Source: Cellulomonas soli (GTDB lineage: Bacteria; Actinomycetota; Actinomycetes; Actinomycetales; Cellulomonadaceae). From it: 64,000 nucleotides of DNA. Where the stretch lies: NCBI RefSeq assembly GCF_013409305.1, contig NZ_JACBZJ010000001.1, positions 1,426,001 through 1,490,000 of the forward strand, written 5' to 3'. Below are positions 46,968 to 56,853 of this stretch, in pieces; position 1 is the first letter of the stretch; each line of letters starts with the position of its first letter. Position numbers and translations under genes: made by a program. The notes beneath the pieces were generated by a model. The model made no database searches and had not been told where the DNA came from. It saw only the letters and a list, made by a program, of their open reading frames with translations.

Positions 46968-48524
46968 TCAGCGCAACGGGACGACCTCGCGGGCCGTCGC
47001 GTCCACCGCGCCCGAGGCGACGAGGGCGCCGACGGTCTCCAGGTGCGGCGAGAGCCACGCGTCCGGCCCGGGTCCGGGAACGCCGTGCTCGCGCAGCAGG
47101 TCCCGCACCGCACCGGTCGCGCGGGCCGGGGCGAGCGGCGCCCGCAGGTCGATCGCCCGGGCCGCCGTCAGTAGTTCGACGGCCAGCACCCGGCCCATCG
47201 CGTCGAGCGACCGACGCAGCTTGCGCGCCGCCGCCCAGCCCATGGACACGTGGTCCTCCTGCATCGCCGACGACGGGATCGAGTCCACGCTCGCGGGGAC
47301 GGCCAGGCGCTTCATCTCCGAGACCATCCCGGCCGCCGTGTACTGCGCGATCATCAGGCCGGAGTCGATCCCGGGGTCGTCGGCCAGGAACGCCGGCAGC
47401 CCGTGGTTGCGGGCCACGTCGAGGAAACGGTCGGTGCGACGCTCGGACATCCCGGCCACGTCCGCGGCCGCGATCGCCAGGAAGTCGAGCACGTACGCGA
47501 CGGGCGCGCCGTGGAAGTTGCCGTTCGACTCGATGCGTCCGTCAGGTGTGATCACCGGGTTGTCGACCGCCGAGTCGAGCTCGCGCCCCGCGACCGTGCG
47601 GGCGTGCTCGACGGTGTCCCGCGCGGCCCCGTGCACCTGCGGCGCGCAGCGCAACGAGTACGCATCCTGCACGCGGGTGCACTCCGGGCCGCGGTGGCTG
47701 GCCATGATCGCCGAGCCGTGCAGCAGGTCCACCAGGTTCGCGGCGGACGCCGCCTGCCCGGGGTGCGGCCGCAGCGCCTGCAGGTCGGCGGCGAACACGG
47801 CGTCGGTGCCGAGCAGGGCCTCGACGCTCATCGCGGCGGCCACGTCGGCGGTGCGCAGCAGCACGTCGAGGTCGTGCAGGGCCAGCACGAGCTGCCCGAG
47901 CATGCCGTCCGTGCCGTTGATCAGCGCCAGCCCCTCCTTCTCGGCGAGCACCACGGGCTGGATGCCCGCGGCGGCCAGGGCCTCCCCCGCCGGCATCAGG
48001 GTTCCGGCGGCGTCACGGACCTCGCCCTCTCCGAGCAGGGCCAGCGCGCAGTGCGCGAGCGGCGCGAGGTCGCCCGAGCAGCCGAGCGAGCCGTACTCAC
48101 GGACCACGGGGGTGATCCCGGCGTCGAGCATCGCCGCGTAGGCGGTCGCGGTCGACGGCCGGACGCCGGTGCGCCCGGTGGCCAGGGTCGACAGGCGCAG
48201 CAGCATGAGCGCCCGGACCACCTCGCGCTCGACCTCGGCGCCCGTGCCGGCGGCGTGCGAGCGGACCAGGCTGCGCTGCAGCTGGGCGCGCATGGCGGGC
48301 TCGATGTGCCGTGTGGCCAGGGCGCCGAAGCCCGTGGACACGCCGTAGTGCGCGACGGTGTCGGCTGCGGCCGCGTCGACGACCTCCCGGCTCGCGGCGA
48401 TACCGGCCAGCGCCGCGCTGTCGAGGCGCACGCCCGCGCCGTACCGGGCGACGGCCACGACGTCCTCGGGCGGCACCGGGCCGGCGCCGACGACGACCGT
48501 GCGGGGTGTGGTGCTCAGGCTCAT
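46968..48524 (-). CDS. hutH: Histidine ammonia-lyase
   Basis: 518 residues. It deaminates histidine to urocanate using an MIO group formed from three backbone residues. Here the triad is Cys149-Ser150-Gly151 in [14 protein letters not shown], where most characterised enzymes have Ala-Ser-Gly; the Ser and Gly needed for cyclisation are intact. The Tyr in [10 protein letters not shown] and the [10 protein letters not shown] motif are conserved. ATG 48524 is the first gene of hutH-hutU-M20-hutF-hutI, divergent from the IclR regulator. Confidence 0.97.
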   Translation of the reverse strand: MSLSTTPRTVVVGAGPVPPEDVVAVARYGAGVRLDSAALAGIAASREVVDAAAADTVAHYGVSTGFGALATRHIEPAMRAQLQRSLVRSHAAGTGAEVEREVVRALMLLRLSTLATGRTGVRPSTATAYAAMLDAGITPVVREYGSLGCSGDLAPLAHCALALLGEGEVRDAAGTLMPAGEALAAAGIQPVVLAEKEGLALINGTDGMLGQLVLALHDLDVLLRTADVAAAMSVEALLGTDAVFAADLQALRPHPGQAASAANLVDLLHGSAIMASHRGPECTRVQDAYSLRCAPQVHGAARDTVEHARTVAGRELDSAVDNPVITPDGRIESNGNFHGAPVAYVLDFLAIAAADVAGMSERRTDRFLDVARNHGLPAFLADDPGIDSGLMIAQYTAAGMVSEMKRLAVPASVDSIPSSAMQEDHVSMGWAAARKLRRSLDAMGRVLAVELLTAARAIDLRAPLAPARATGAVRDLLREHGVPGPGPDAWLSPHLETVGALVASGAVDATAREVVPLR

Positions 48525-48578
48525 GTCTCGATGACACCGCGCACCCCTCGGGGTCCGCCACAGGTCGGGCGCCGGTAG

Positions 48579-48596
48579 TGTCTGGGATCCCAGACA
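48579..48596. promoter_or_regulatory. Perfect 18-base palindrome between hutH and the IclR gene
   Basis: TGTCTGGGATCCCAGACA reads identically on both strands. It lies 55 bases upstream of hutH and 90 bases upstream of the iclR-type gene, in the only shared regulatory region. The length and form fit an IclR-family operator. Confidence 0.75.
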
Positions 48597-48685
48597 GGAC
48601 ACGCGGCCGTCACACGCGGCGAGCTCGACGCCGGGCGCGTCCCACGGGGAGTCACGGGCCATGCCGCACGCAGGGAGGAGGTCCG

Positions 48686-49447
48686 ATGTCCGACGTCCCC
48701 GCCGCCGATGCCACGGCCCGGCTGCTGCGGCACCTGTCCCGCACCGGCCCCCTGCGCGCCGCCGCGCTGGCGACCGCGCTCGGGTTGCCGCGCTCGACGA
48801 CCTACCACCTGCTGACCGTGCTGGCCGAGCACGGCTTCGTCGTACATCTGCGTGAGGAGCGATTGTACGGCCTCGGCGTCACCGCGTTCGAGCTCGGCAC
48901 CGCCTACTCCCGTCAGGCACCCCTGGCCCGTGCCGCGCGCCCCGTCCTGGCCCGGCTCGTCGACCAGGTCGGCCAGAGCGCCCACCTGGCCGTGCTCCAT
49001 GGCAACGAGGTCCTGTACGTCCTCGAAGAACGCGCGCCACGCCGCGCCCCGCTCGTCACCGATGTCGGCGTGCGCCTGCCCGCGCACCTGACCGCCAGCG
49101 GCCGCGCCATCCTCGCCGCCCTGCCGTCCGCGCAGGTCAGGGCCCTGTTCCCCGACGCCGACGCGTTCGTCGACCGCACCGGCAAGGGCCCCCACCGGCT
49201 CAGCGAGCTGCGCACCCTGCTCGTCGACGCGCGCCGCACCGGCTGGGCCTCCGAGGACGGCGACGTCACCCCCGGGTTCGCCTCCGTCGCCAGCGCGGTC
49301 ACCGACCACACGGGCCACCCGATCGCGGGCCTCGCCGTGACGTTCGCCCGCGCCGACGTCCCCGAAGAGGCCTGGCCCCGGCTCGCCGAGGCGACCGCAC
49401 GGGCAGCAGCCGAGCTCACCCGCCGCGTCGGCGGCAGCCCGCGGTAG
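48686..49447 (+). CDS. IclR family regulator, probable regulator of the hut operon
   Basis: 253 residues. N-terminal winged HTH (LPRSTTYHLLTVLAEHGFVV) and C-terminal IclR effector domain (VLYVLEERAPRR, LPAHLTASGRAILAALP, GWASEDGDVTPGFASVA). It is divergent from hutH with a palindromic site between. By position it would be the HutR-type regulator responding to histidine or urocanate; this is inference. GGGAGGAGG precedes ATG 48686. Confidence 0.9.
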   Translation: MSDVPAADATARLLRHLSRTGPLRAAALATALGLPRSTTYHLLTVLAEHGFVVHLREERLYGLGVTAFELGTAYSRQAPLARAARPVLARLVDQVGQSAHLAVLHGNEVLYVLEERAPRRAPLVTDVGVRLPAHLTASGRAILAALPSAQVRALFPDADAFVDRTGKGPHRLSELRTLLVDARRTGWASEDGDVTPGFASVASAVTDHTGHPIAGLAVTFARADVPEEAWPRLAEATARAAAELTRRVGGSPR

Positions 49448-49468
49448 AAACTGACGTCGATCGGGGGT

Positions 49469-50182
49469 CTACTCCTCTCGCGGTGCACCGATCTCGCTGT
49501 GCACGGGTCGCGCCGTCGCCGGCGGGACGCCCAGCTCGTGGATGTCGTGGCCGCCGCACGGGGTCTTGGTGACGTGGGCGTGCTCGATGCGCGACACGAG
49601 GAACCACCGCATCGCGCCGCGCAGCCGGCACCAGCCGACCAGGTGCCAGCAGCCGTTGACGTACGCGAACGTGACGGGCTCGACGTCGCGTGTGGTGCTG
49701 CTGCCCTCACGCGAGGTGTAGCGGATCCGGACGACGCGCTGCTCGACCGTGGCCTCCTCGAGCGCCGACCTGACGCGGCGAGCGGGCGTCGGCGGCGTGC
49801 TGACCCACACGCGGCCCGCGAGCTGATCGACCTTGGCGCGCGTCCGGGGGTCGAGGACGTCCAGGATCTTGCGGACCCCGGCAGAGGCGAGGTCGGCGAA
49901 CGGGGCATCCGGCGCGGCCGAGACCGCTGCGAGCAGCGCCACCGCCTGCGAGGGAGTCAGCGTGACGGGCGGGAGGGTCGCCCGGGCGGCGAGGCCGTAG
50001 CCGCCGCCGGGGCCGGGGCGCGACCACACCGGCGCGCCGCTGTTCTCGAGGGCGGTCAGGTCCCGCTTGATCGTGCGCACCGAGACGCCGAACTCGGACG
50101 CCAGCCGTTCGGCCGTGCATCCGCGAGGGCCCTGGCGTCGCAGCATCTCGGACAGTGCGTGGAGCCGCTCCGCCCGCTTCAT
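49469..50182 (-). CDS. WYL-domain transcriptional regulator (DeoR-like HTH)
   Basis: 237 residues. The HTH is in CTAERLASEFGVSVRTIKRD; the middle and C-terminal parts form a WYL domain (VRIRYTSREGSSTTRDVEPV, GCWHLVGWCRLRGAMRWF). WYL proteins bind nucleotides or nucleic acid ends, and many regulate a neighbouring gene. It is divergent from an alpha/beta hydrolase, 73 bases apart, the likely target. ATG 50182 lacks a strong ribosome-binding site. Confidence 0.9.
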   Translation of the reverse strand: MKRAERLHALSEMLRRQGPRGCTAERLASEFGVSVRTIKRDLTALENSGAPVWSRPGPGGGYGLAARATLPPVTLTPSQAVALLAAVSAAPDAPFADLASAGVRKILDVLDPRTRAKVDQLAGRVWVSTPPTPARRVRSALEEATVEQRVVRIRYTSREGSSTTRDVEPVTFAYVNGCWHLVGWCRLRGAMRWFLVSRIEHAHVTKTPCGGHDIHELGVPPATARPVHSEIGAPREE

Positions 50183-50255
50183 CTCAGGAGACCGGCGAAG
50201 ATCATGACAGAGATGGTGACACACCGTTGTCCCAAGGGTGCGCGAGCATCGCAGC

Positions 50256-50999
50256 ATGACGATCAGCACGAACGACCCGACCATCATCCTGATCCCCGGC
50301 CACTGGCTGGGGGCTTGGGCGTGGGATGACGTGGTGGCACGCCTGACGGCCTTGGGCCGGCGCGCCGTTCCGATGACCCTGCCCGGCCTGGACGCGCTGG
50401 ACCCCGAACGGTCGTCGAGGACGCTCGGCGACCAGGTCGCTGCGATCGAGCAGGTCATGGGCGAGGCGGGGGCCTCCGCGGAGCAGCCGGTGGTCATCGC
50501 AGCCCACAGCGGAGCCAACGCCCCGGTCAGCCTGGTGCTCGATCGTCATCCGGAGCTCATCGGTCGGGTGGTCTGGGTCGACAGCGGGCCCGTCGCTCCC
50601 GGGACCGTCTTCGCGCCCGACGCGTCGGACGACCTGGTCGAGGTGCCGTTGCCTCCGTTCGACGTGCTCGGGGAGCAGGCCAGCCTCGAGGGTCTGGGTG
50701 CGCACGTCCTCGAGCGCTTCCGGGCCAGCGCCGTCCCGGAGCCCGGGCCGGTGCTGCGGGAGCCGGTCCGGCTCACCGACGACGCGCGTCTGCAGGTGCC
50801 GACCACCGTGGTGTGCTGCTCGATCTCGAGCGCACAGATGATGGAACTGGCGGGCGCCGGCCACCCCATGTTCGCCGAGGTCGCCAAGGTGCACCACCTC
50901 GACCTCGTCGACCTCCCGACCGGCCACTGGCCGATGTGGAGCCGACCCGACGAGCTCGCCCAGATCCTCGCCGACGCGTCGACGTCACCCGCCGGCTGA
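50256..50999 (+). CDS. Alpha/beta hydrolase
   Basis: 247 residues. LIPGHWLGAWAWDDV is the oxyanion-hole segment; the nucleophile Ser is in IAAHSGANAP, a variant of GxSxG with Ala-His-Ser-Gly-Ala; the catalytic His is probably in LPTGHWPMWSRPDEL. The family resembles small esterases and hydrolases of salicylate/hydroxynitrile type. Substrate unknown. Divergent from the WYL regulator. ATG 50256 gives the conserved start MTISTNDPTIILIPGH. Confidence 0.88.
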   Translation: MTISTNDPTIILIPGHWLGAWAWDDVVARLTALGRRAVPMTLPGLDALDPERSSRTLGDQVAAIEQVMGEAGASAEQPVVIAAHSGANAPVSLVLDRHPELIGRVVWVDSGPVAPGTVFAPDASDDLVEVPLPPFDVLGEQASLEGLGAHVLERFRASAVPEPGPVLREPVRLTDDARLQVPTTVVCCSISSAQMMELAGAGHPMFAEVAKVHHLDLVDLPTGHWPMWSRPDELAQILADASTSPAG

Positions 51000-51521
51000 C
51001 TCGCGGCCAGACCTCCGGCCGTCCTCCTGGAGGAGGCGCCGCATCTCGCAGTTGGGGACGACGACCCCGCGGACCGCGTTGTCGGGCCGCTCGGCGACGA
51101 CGACGAACCCCAGCCGCTCGAGCGCCGGCCGGGCGCTGCGGCTCGCGAAGGTGCGCAGCCCCGGCAGTCCCCTGGCCCGCGCCTCGTCGGTGATCGCGGT
51201 GACGAGCGCGCGGGCCACGCCCTGCCCGCCGACGCGGGGATGCACGAAGAGCATGTCGACCAGGCCGTCGCCCACGAGGTCGGTGAACCCCACGACGCCC
51301 TCGCCGTCCTGCGCCACGACGGTGAACGCCTCGCGCCGCCGCGCGTCCCACCCGGTGAGGTCGACATCGGGAGGACCTGCCCAGGCCTCGACCTGCTCGG
51401 GTGCGTACACCGTCGCCGCGGTCTGCCGGACCGCCGCCTGGAAGACCGCGAACGTCGCGGCGGCGTCCCCCGGCGACCCGTACCGCCGGAGCGTGACCGT
51501 CGACCCGCCGGTGCTCCCCAC
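50985..51521 (-). CDS. GNAT family N-acetyltransferase
   Basis: 178 residues. VTLRRYGSPGDAAATFAVFQ, then VDMLFVHPRVGGQGVARALV (motif A with the RxxGxG/A-type loop, here RVGGQGVA) and SARPALERLGFVVV (motif B). Substrate unknown. It overlaps the convergent hydrolase by 15 bases. GTG 51521 is the start used; MGSTGGSTVT is a common type of short lead. Confidence 0.88.
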   Translation of the reverse strand: MGSTGGSTVTLRRYGSPGDAAATFAVFQAAVRQTAATVYAPEQVEAWAGPPDVDLTGWDARRREAFTVVAQDGEGVVGFTDLVGDGLVDMLFVHPRVGGQGVARALVTAITDEARARGLPGLRTFASRSARPALERLGFVVVAERPDNAVRGVVVPNCEMRRLLQEDGRRSGRESAGG

Positions 51522-51619
51522 CCGAGCAACCTACGCGCGGCGACCTCTTGCGCGAACTGTCGCCGACCTCGGTGCCGCTCGACCCCGGTCGCCGGTCCGG
51601 GCGTCCGAGGGTGCAAGGC

Positions 51620-51742
51620 ATGAGCGAGGCGCATCAGCCTTACGGTCCGTTCGCATCCCCGGTCGACCCGTCCGCCCTCGACGACCTGCGTGCGCGCCTG
51701 CGGGCGACCCGCGACTTGAGGGTCGAATCAGACCCGTCGTAG
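51620..51742 (+). pseudogene. Truncated epoxide hydrolase N-terminus
   Basis: ATG 51620 starts MSEAHQPYGPFASPVDPSAL and continues DDLRARLRATRDL, which matches the start of the epoxide hydrolase N-terminal (EHN) domain. Homology stops at about 51718, where base composition changes, and the frame ends at 51742. About 360 expected residues are missing. It looks like a gene cut by a recombination event at its 5' side. The call rests on one short motif. Confidence 0.55.
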
Positions 51743-52020
51743 AAGACGACCTCGGCCTCCTCGCCCAGCGCTTCCGCGACTCCCTTCGCGAGGACGAGCC
51801 CTTCGGCGTAGAAGGTGCGCTCCTGGGAAGGATCCGTGAACCCCGAGTTCGCAGGATCGCCGACGTCGAGTGTGGAGTCGAACTGGCTCGCCCATGCGTC
51901 GAGTTGTGCCGCGAGCTCGACTGGCAACCCGAGCGACTCAGGGGAGACATTCGTCACGCCATTGCGGCGTTCCCGCCACAGGGGGTACGACTCGTACTCG
52001 GCCATCACACGGACTCGCAT
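51640..52020 (-). CDS. Hypothetical protein, C-terminus possibly altered at a junction
   Basis: 126 residues from ATG 52020. The first 95 or so (AEYESYPLWRERRNGVTNVS, VELAAQLDAWASQFDSTLDV, FYAEGLVLAKGVAEAL, AEVVFYDGSDST) are protein-like. The last 25 or so are Arg/Ser-rich and antisense to the truncated epoxide hydrolase, so the natural end may have been lost at the junction near 51718. Lower G+C than the flanks. No family recognised. Confidence 0.65.
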   Translation of the reverse strand: MRVRVMAEYESYPLWRERRNGVTNVSPESLGLPVELAAQLDAWASQFDSTLDVGDPANSGFTDPSQERTFYAEGLVLAKGVAEALGEEAEVVFYDGSDSTLKSRVARRRARRSSRADGSTGDANGP

Positions 52021-52175
52021 GCGCTCCTCAGCCAACTGGGTTCGCCCCCACAATGAAGCCGTTGTCTCCGACAGTCACGGCAACGCGGATCTCTCGGCCA
52101 CCGAACACGACCTCGTAGATCGGCCGTGTCCGCTGGGTGCCGACCACTGTGCCACGTGAGACCGCGGACGCCCTG

Positions 52176-52472
52176 TCACCGGTTGACGTAGCTGAAGTTC
52201 CATCCCAGCGTCTTCATCGCCGCACCCGTGAGCTCCGGGTGCCGTCGAGCCATGCTGTCAATGACGTAACGGCACCCGCGCTCGTAACCCACCTCCGTCC
52301 AGTCGACGGGGATGGAATTCATCTCCGCGACGAGGGACTCGATCTCGCGGACAAGGACCTCCGGCGTGCGCTTGCGTGCCGTCGCGCCCGCGGCCCGTCG
52401 ATCCACTCGGGGATACGGCGAGTGGCCTCGACTGAAATAGGGCCCGATCGCATCACTGAGTTCCGCATCCAT
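52176..52472 (-). CDS. Hypothetical protein
   Basis: 98 residues from ATG 52472 (a GTG at 52502 would add ten). Segments: LSDAIGPYFSRGHSPYPRVD, VREIESLVAEMNSIPVDWTE and ARRHPELTGAAMKTLGW. Soluble, no motif recognised. It lies in the lower-GC island with the preceding gene. Confidence 0.6.
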   Translation of the reverse strand: MDAELSDAIGPYFSRGHSPYPRVDRRAAGATARKRTPEVLVREIESLVAEMNSIPVDWTEVGYERGCRYVIDSMARRHPELTGAAMKTLGWNFSYVNR

Positions 52473-52692
52473 CGCGGGAGGTTCTTCGCTGAGAGCATTC
52501 ACGGATACACCACCTTCTCGATCCCAGTCTCCGGGTCGATCCGTGCGTCACTACATGTGCGCCGACACCGCGAGGGACGTCGGATCTCGTCGGCGAGCGT
52601 CACTTGCACGAAGACGAATCCCTGTCAGCATGTGCATGTCGTTCACGCCGGGAACCCCGGGGCCCGCCGGGGCCGGTGGCGCGACGCGGCCG

Positions 52693-52977
52693 TCAGAACC
52701 CGGTATCGAGCGCGCGACCGAGCCACAGACCGCCCAACGCGCAGGCCACCGCCAGGGCACCCCACCCTGCGACCACGAGCTGGCTCCGCGGTGTCGGGTC
52801 CGCGGCTGACCTCGCCTCCGCGCGACCGAACGGGAACGACAGGACCCACCCGAGCAGCAACCCGAGACCCGACACCACCCCGGGTGCACGGCCACCGGCC
52901 ATCGCCACGATCCCGAACCCCGCTAGCGGCGAGGCGACGGCCGGCCAGAACCAGCGGTTCTCCACCAACGACCGCAC
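52693..52977 (-). CDS. Small membrane protein, hypothetical
   Basis: 94 residues with three hydrophobic segments: FWPAVASPLAGFGIVAMAG, VVSGLGLLLGWVLSFPFG and LVVAGWGALAVACALGGLWL. AAGGAGA precedes GTG 52977, which settles the start. The N-terminus is RSLVENRW. No family recognised. Normal high G+C, so outside the island. Confidence 0.75.
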   Translation of the reverse strand: MRSLVENRWFWPAVASPLAGFGIVAMAGGRAPGVVSGLGLLLGWVLSFPFGRAEARSAADPTPRSQLVVAGWGALAVACALGGLWLGRALDTGF

Positions 52978-53103
52978 GGGTCTCCTTCTTGTAGCGCCTG
53001 CCGATGTGGGCACGGACGCTATCGCCCCGGACTCACCGCTCGCGCGCTCGCCTGGGCGATGGACGCCCAATCGCGGCGGCCACCTCCCCTAGGCCCGGAG
53101 GCT

Positions 53104-53373
53104 TCAGCCGACCCACCGGTCGAACAGCGCCGGGTCGGTCCGGCGACCGTTGCGGAAGGGCTCGATCATGTCAGCGAGCGCGAGCGACGAGATGGCGAAG
53201 AGCGCCGACCCGTCGCGCGCAACGAGCAGGTGCGCGCCACCGCGGATCGGCTGCCAGTAGAAGAAGGCATCGATCTCCGGGACGTCGATCGAGTGCGCGT
53301 AGAGCTCGTCGACATCGACCCGGAGCAGCGCGGCAGCGACTGCGGCGCCCTCACGACGGTCATGGACCACCAT
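53104..53373 (-). CDS. Hypothetical protein
   Basis: 89 residues from ATG 53373. It is compact and soluble: VAAALLRVDVDELYAHSIDV, FFYWQPIRGGAHLLVARDGS, FAISSLALADMIEPFRNGRR. The GGxxLLVARDGSxLF pattern looks like a beta sheet of a small domain also seen as an immunity-type or hypothetical protein in actinobacteria, but I cannot name it. It lies between the membrane protein and aceB. Confidence 0.68.
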   Translation of the reverse strand: MVVHDRREGAAVAAALLRVDVDELYAHSIDVPEIDAFFYWQPIRGGAHLLVARDGSALFAISSLALADMIEPFRNGRRTDPALFDRWVG

Positions 53374-53523
53374 CACGCTCGACCGCCTCGACGCAGCGTC
53401 GCGGCAACGGTGTCGATGGAGCTGCGCTTCACGAGCCGTGACAGTAGCGGGAGTGCGACGCGCGCGGCTGGGTGGCTGTGGAAGGGCCGGGGCCTGTGGA
53501 CGAGCGGGGGCCACACCTCCGAA

Positions 53524-53554
53524 GTCCCGCACGGCTCCCAGGGCCGTGCGGGAC
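53524..53554 (-). terminator. Terminator of aceB
   Basis: Perfect 12-base-pair stem GTCCCGCACGGC / GCCGTGCGGGAC around a 7-base loop, 22 bases after the aceB stop at 53576 (minus strand). Confidence 0.85.
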
Positions 53555-53575
53555 CTCGGACGTCTCACTCGCAGG

Positions 53576-55261
<1,686 letters not shown>

Positions 55262-55321
55262 GGCACTGCTCTCCTCCTCCGCCAACGGGGGCGGGGACGT
55301 CAAACGAGATGGTGGGGGTGG

Positions 55322-55352
55322 CGCCGGCAGGCCGGGTGCGCGGCCCGCCGGC
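55322..55352 (-). terminator. Hairpin between aceA and aceB
   Basis: CGCCGGC-GGCCG pairs with CGGCC-GCCGGCG with single-base bulges around a short loop, just after the aceA stop. It may attenuate readthrough into aceB or protect the aceA 3' end. Confidence 0.55.
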
Positions 55353-55377
55353 GAAGGCGGCTGAGACGGCTGCGGCG

Positions 55378-56691
55378 TCAGTGGGTGAACTGGGCCGTCT
55401 CGGTGGAGCCCGCGAGCGCGAGGGTGGCGCTGTCGGGGCTGATGGCGGTGGCGACGCGGTCGAAGTAGCCGGTGCCGACCTCGCGCTGGTGCCGGGTGGC
55501 GGTGTACCCGTCGGCCTCGGACGCGAACTCGGCCTCCTGCAGCTCGACGTACGCGCTCATGCCGCGCTGGGCGTACCCGCGGGCGAGCTCGAACATCGAG
55601 TGGTTGAGGGCGTGGAAGCCGGCCAGGGTGATGAACTGGAACGCGTACCCGTGGCCGGCCAGCTCGCGCTGGAACCGGGCGATCTGCGTGTCGTCGAGCG
55701 CGGAGCGCCAGTTGAACGACGGCGAGCAGTTGTAGGCCAGCAGCTTGCCGGGGAACTGCGCGTGGATCCGCTCGGCGAACTCGATCGCCAGGCCGAGGTC
55801 GGGCGTGGACGTCTCGACCCAGAGCAGGTCGGCGAACGGCGCGTAGGCGGCCTGGCGGGCGACGACCGCGTCGAGCCCGGGCTGCACCCGGAAGTACCCC
55901 TCGCTGGTCCGCTCCCCGGTGAGGAACGGCTGGTCGCGCTCGTCGACGTCCGAGGTGAGCAGGTCGGCGCCGAGCGCGTCGGTGCGCGCCACGATGATCG
56001 TCGGCACGTCGGCCACGTCGGCCGCGAGCCGCGCCGCCGACAAGGTCCGCACGTGCTGCGAGGTCGGGATGAGCACCTTGCCGCCCAGGTGGCCGCACTT
56101 CTTCTCGGCGGCGAGCTGGTCCTCCCAATGCACGCCGGCCGCACCGGCGGCGATCATCGCGTGCATGAGCTCGTAGGCGTTGAGCGGCCCGCCGAACCCG
56201 GCCTCGGCGTCGGCGACGACGGGCGCGAGCCACTCACGGGACGCACGGCCGTTCTCGGCGACCTCGACCTGGTCGGCGCGCAGCAGCGCGTTGTTGATGC
56301 GCCGGACGACCGCGGGCACCGAGTTCGCCGGGTACAGCGACTGGTCCGGGTACGTCTGCCCCGACAGGTTCGCGTCGGCGGCGACCTGCCAGCCGGACAG
56401 GTAGATCGCCTCGAGGCCGGCGCGGACCTGCTGCACCGCCTGGTTGCCGGTCAGCGCGCCGAGCGCGGGGACGTGCGTGCGGGAGTGCAGCAGGCGCCAC
56501 AGCCGCTCGGCCCCCCTGCGGGCGAGCGTCGCCTCCTCGCGCACGGAGCCTCGCAGCGCGACGACGTCGGCGGCCGAGTGGGTCCGGGTGAGGCCGGCCC
56601 AGCGCGGGTCGGTGGCCCAGCGTGCCTCCAGCTCCTCCGCGGTCTGCGTCTGGTCACCGGGGAGCGTCCGTCGCTCGGTCGTCGTGGTCAT
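55378..56691 (-). CDS. aceA: Isocitrate lyase
   Basis: 437 residues. The catalytic Cys199 is in the signature Lys-Lys-Cys-Gly-His (197-201), preceded by [21 protein letters not shown] [25 protein letters not shown] and the C-terminal [13 protein letters not shown] are conserved. Cleaves isocitrate to succinate and glyoxylate. First gene of aceA-aceB, divergent from ramB; control by RamB and a CRP/GlxR-like protein is likely. Confidence 0.98.
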   Translation of the reverse strand: MTTTTERRTLPGDQTQTAEELEARWATDPRWAGLTRTHSAADVVALRGSVREEATLARRGAERLWRLLHSRTHVPALGALTGNQAVQQVRAGLEAIYLSGWQVAADANLSGQTYPDQSLYPANSVPAVVRRINNALLRADQVEVAENGRASREWLAPVVADAEAGFGGPLNAYELMHAMIAAGAAGVHWEDQLAAEKKCGHLGGKVLIPTSQHVRTLSAARLAADVADVPTIIVARTDALGADLLTSDVDERDQPFLTGERTSEGYFRVQPGLDAVVARQAAYAPFADLLWVETSTPDLGLAIEFAERIHAQFPGKLLAYNCSPSFNWRSALDDTQIARFQRELAGHGYAFQFITLAGFHALNHSMFELARGYAQRGMSAYVELQEAEFASEADGYTATRHQREVGTGYFDRVATAISPDSATLALAGSTETAQFTH

Positions 56692-56830
56692 CGTCCCGCC
56701 TCCGTTGGTGGTCGTTCTTCTGGGTCCGCCGGGTCCTCGTGGCGCCCTGCACCCAGGTTGTGGGAAGCGGACCGCGGTTTCACCGGTCGGTGGAGCAGAA
56801 GATCGGCGTTCCTTCTCCTCGACAGAAGGG

Positions 56831-56846
56831 TGTGACGTGGGTCACC
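56831..56846. promoter_or_regulatory. CRP/GlxR-type site between aceA and ramB
   Basis: TGTGACGTGGGTCACC fits the CRP/GlxR consensus TGTGA-N6-TCACA with one mismatch at the last base. It is 7 bases before the ramB start and about 140 bases upstream of aceA, so it may repress ramB directly and affect aceA. Confidence 0.65.
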
Positions 56847-56853
56847 GTGGAGC

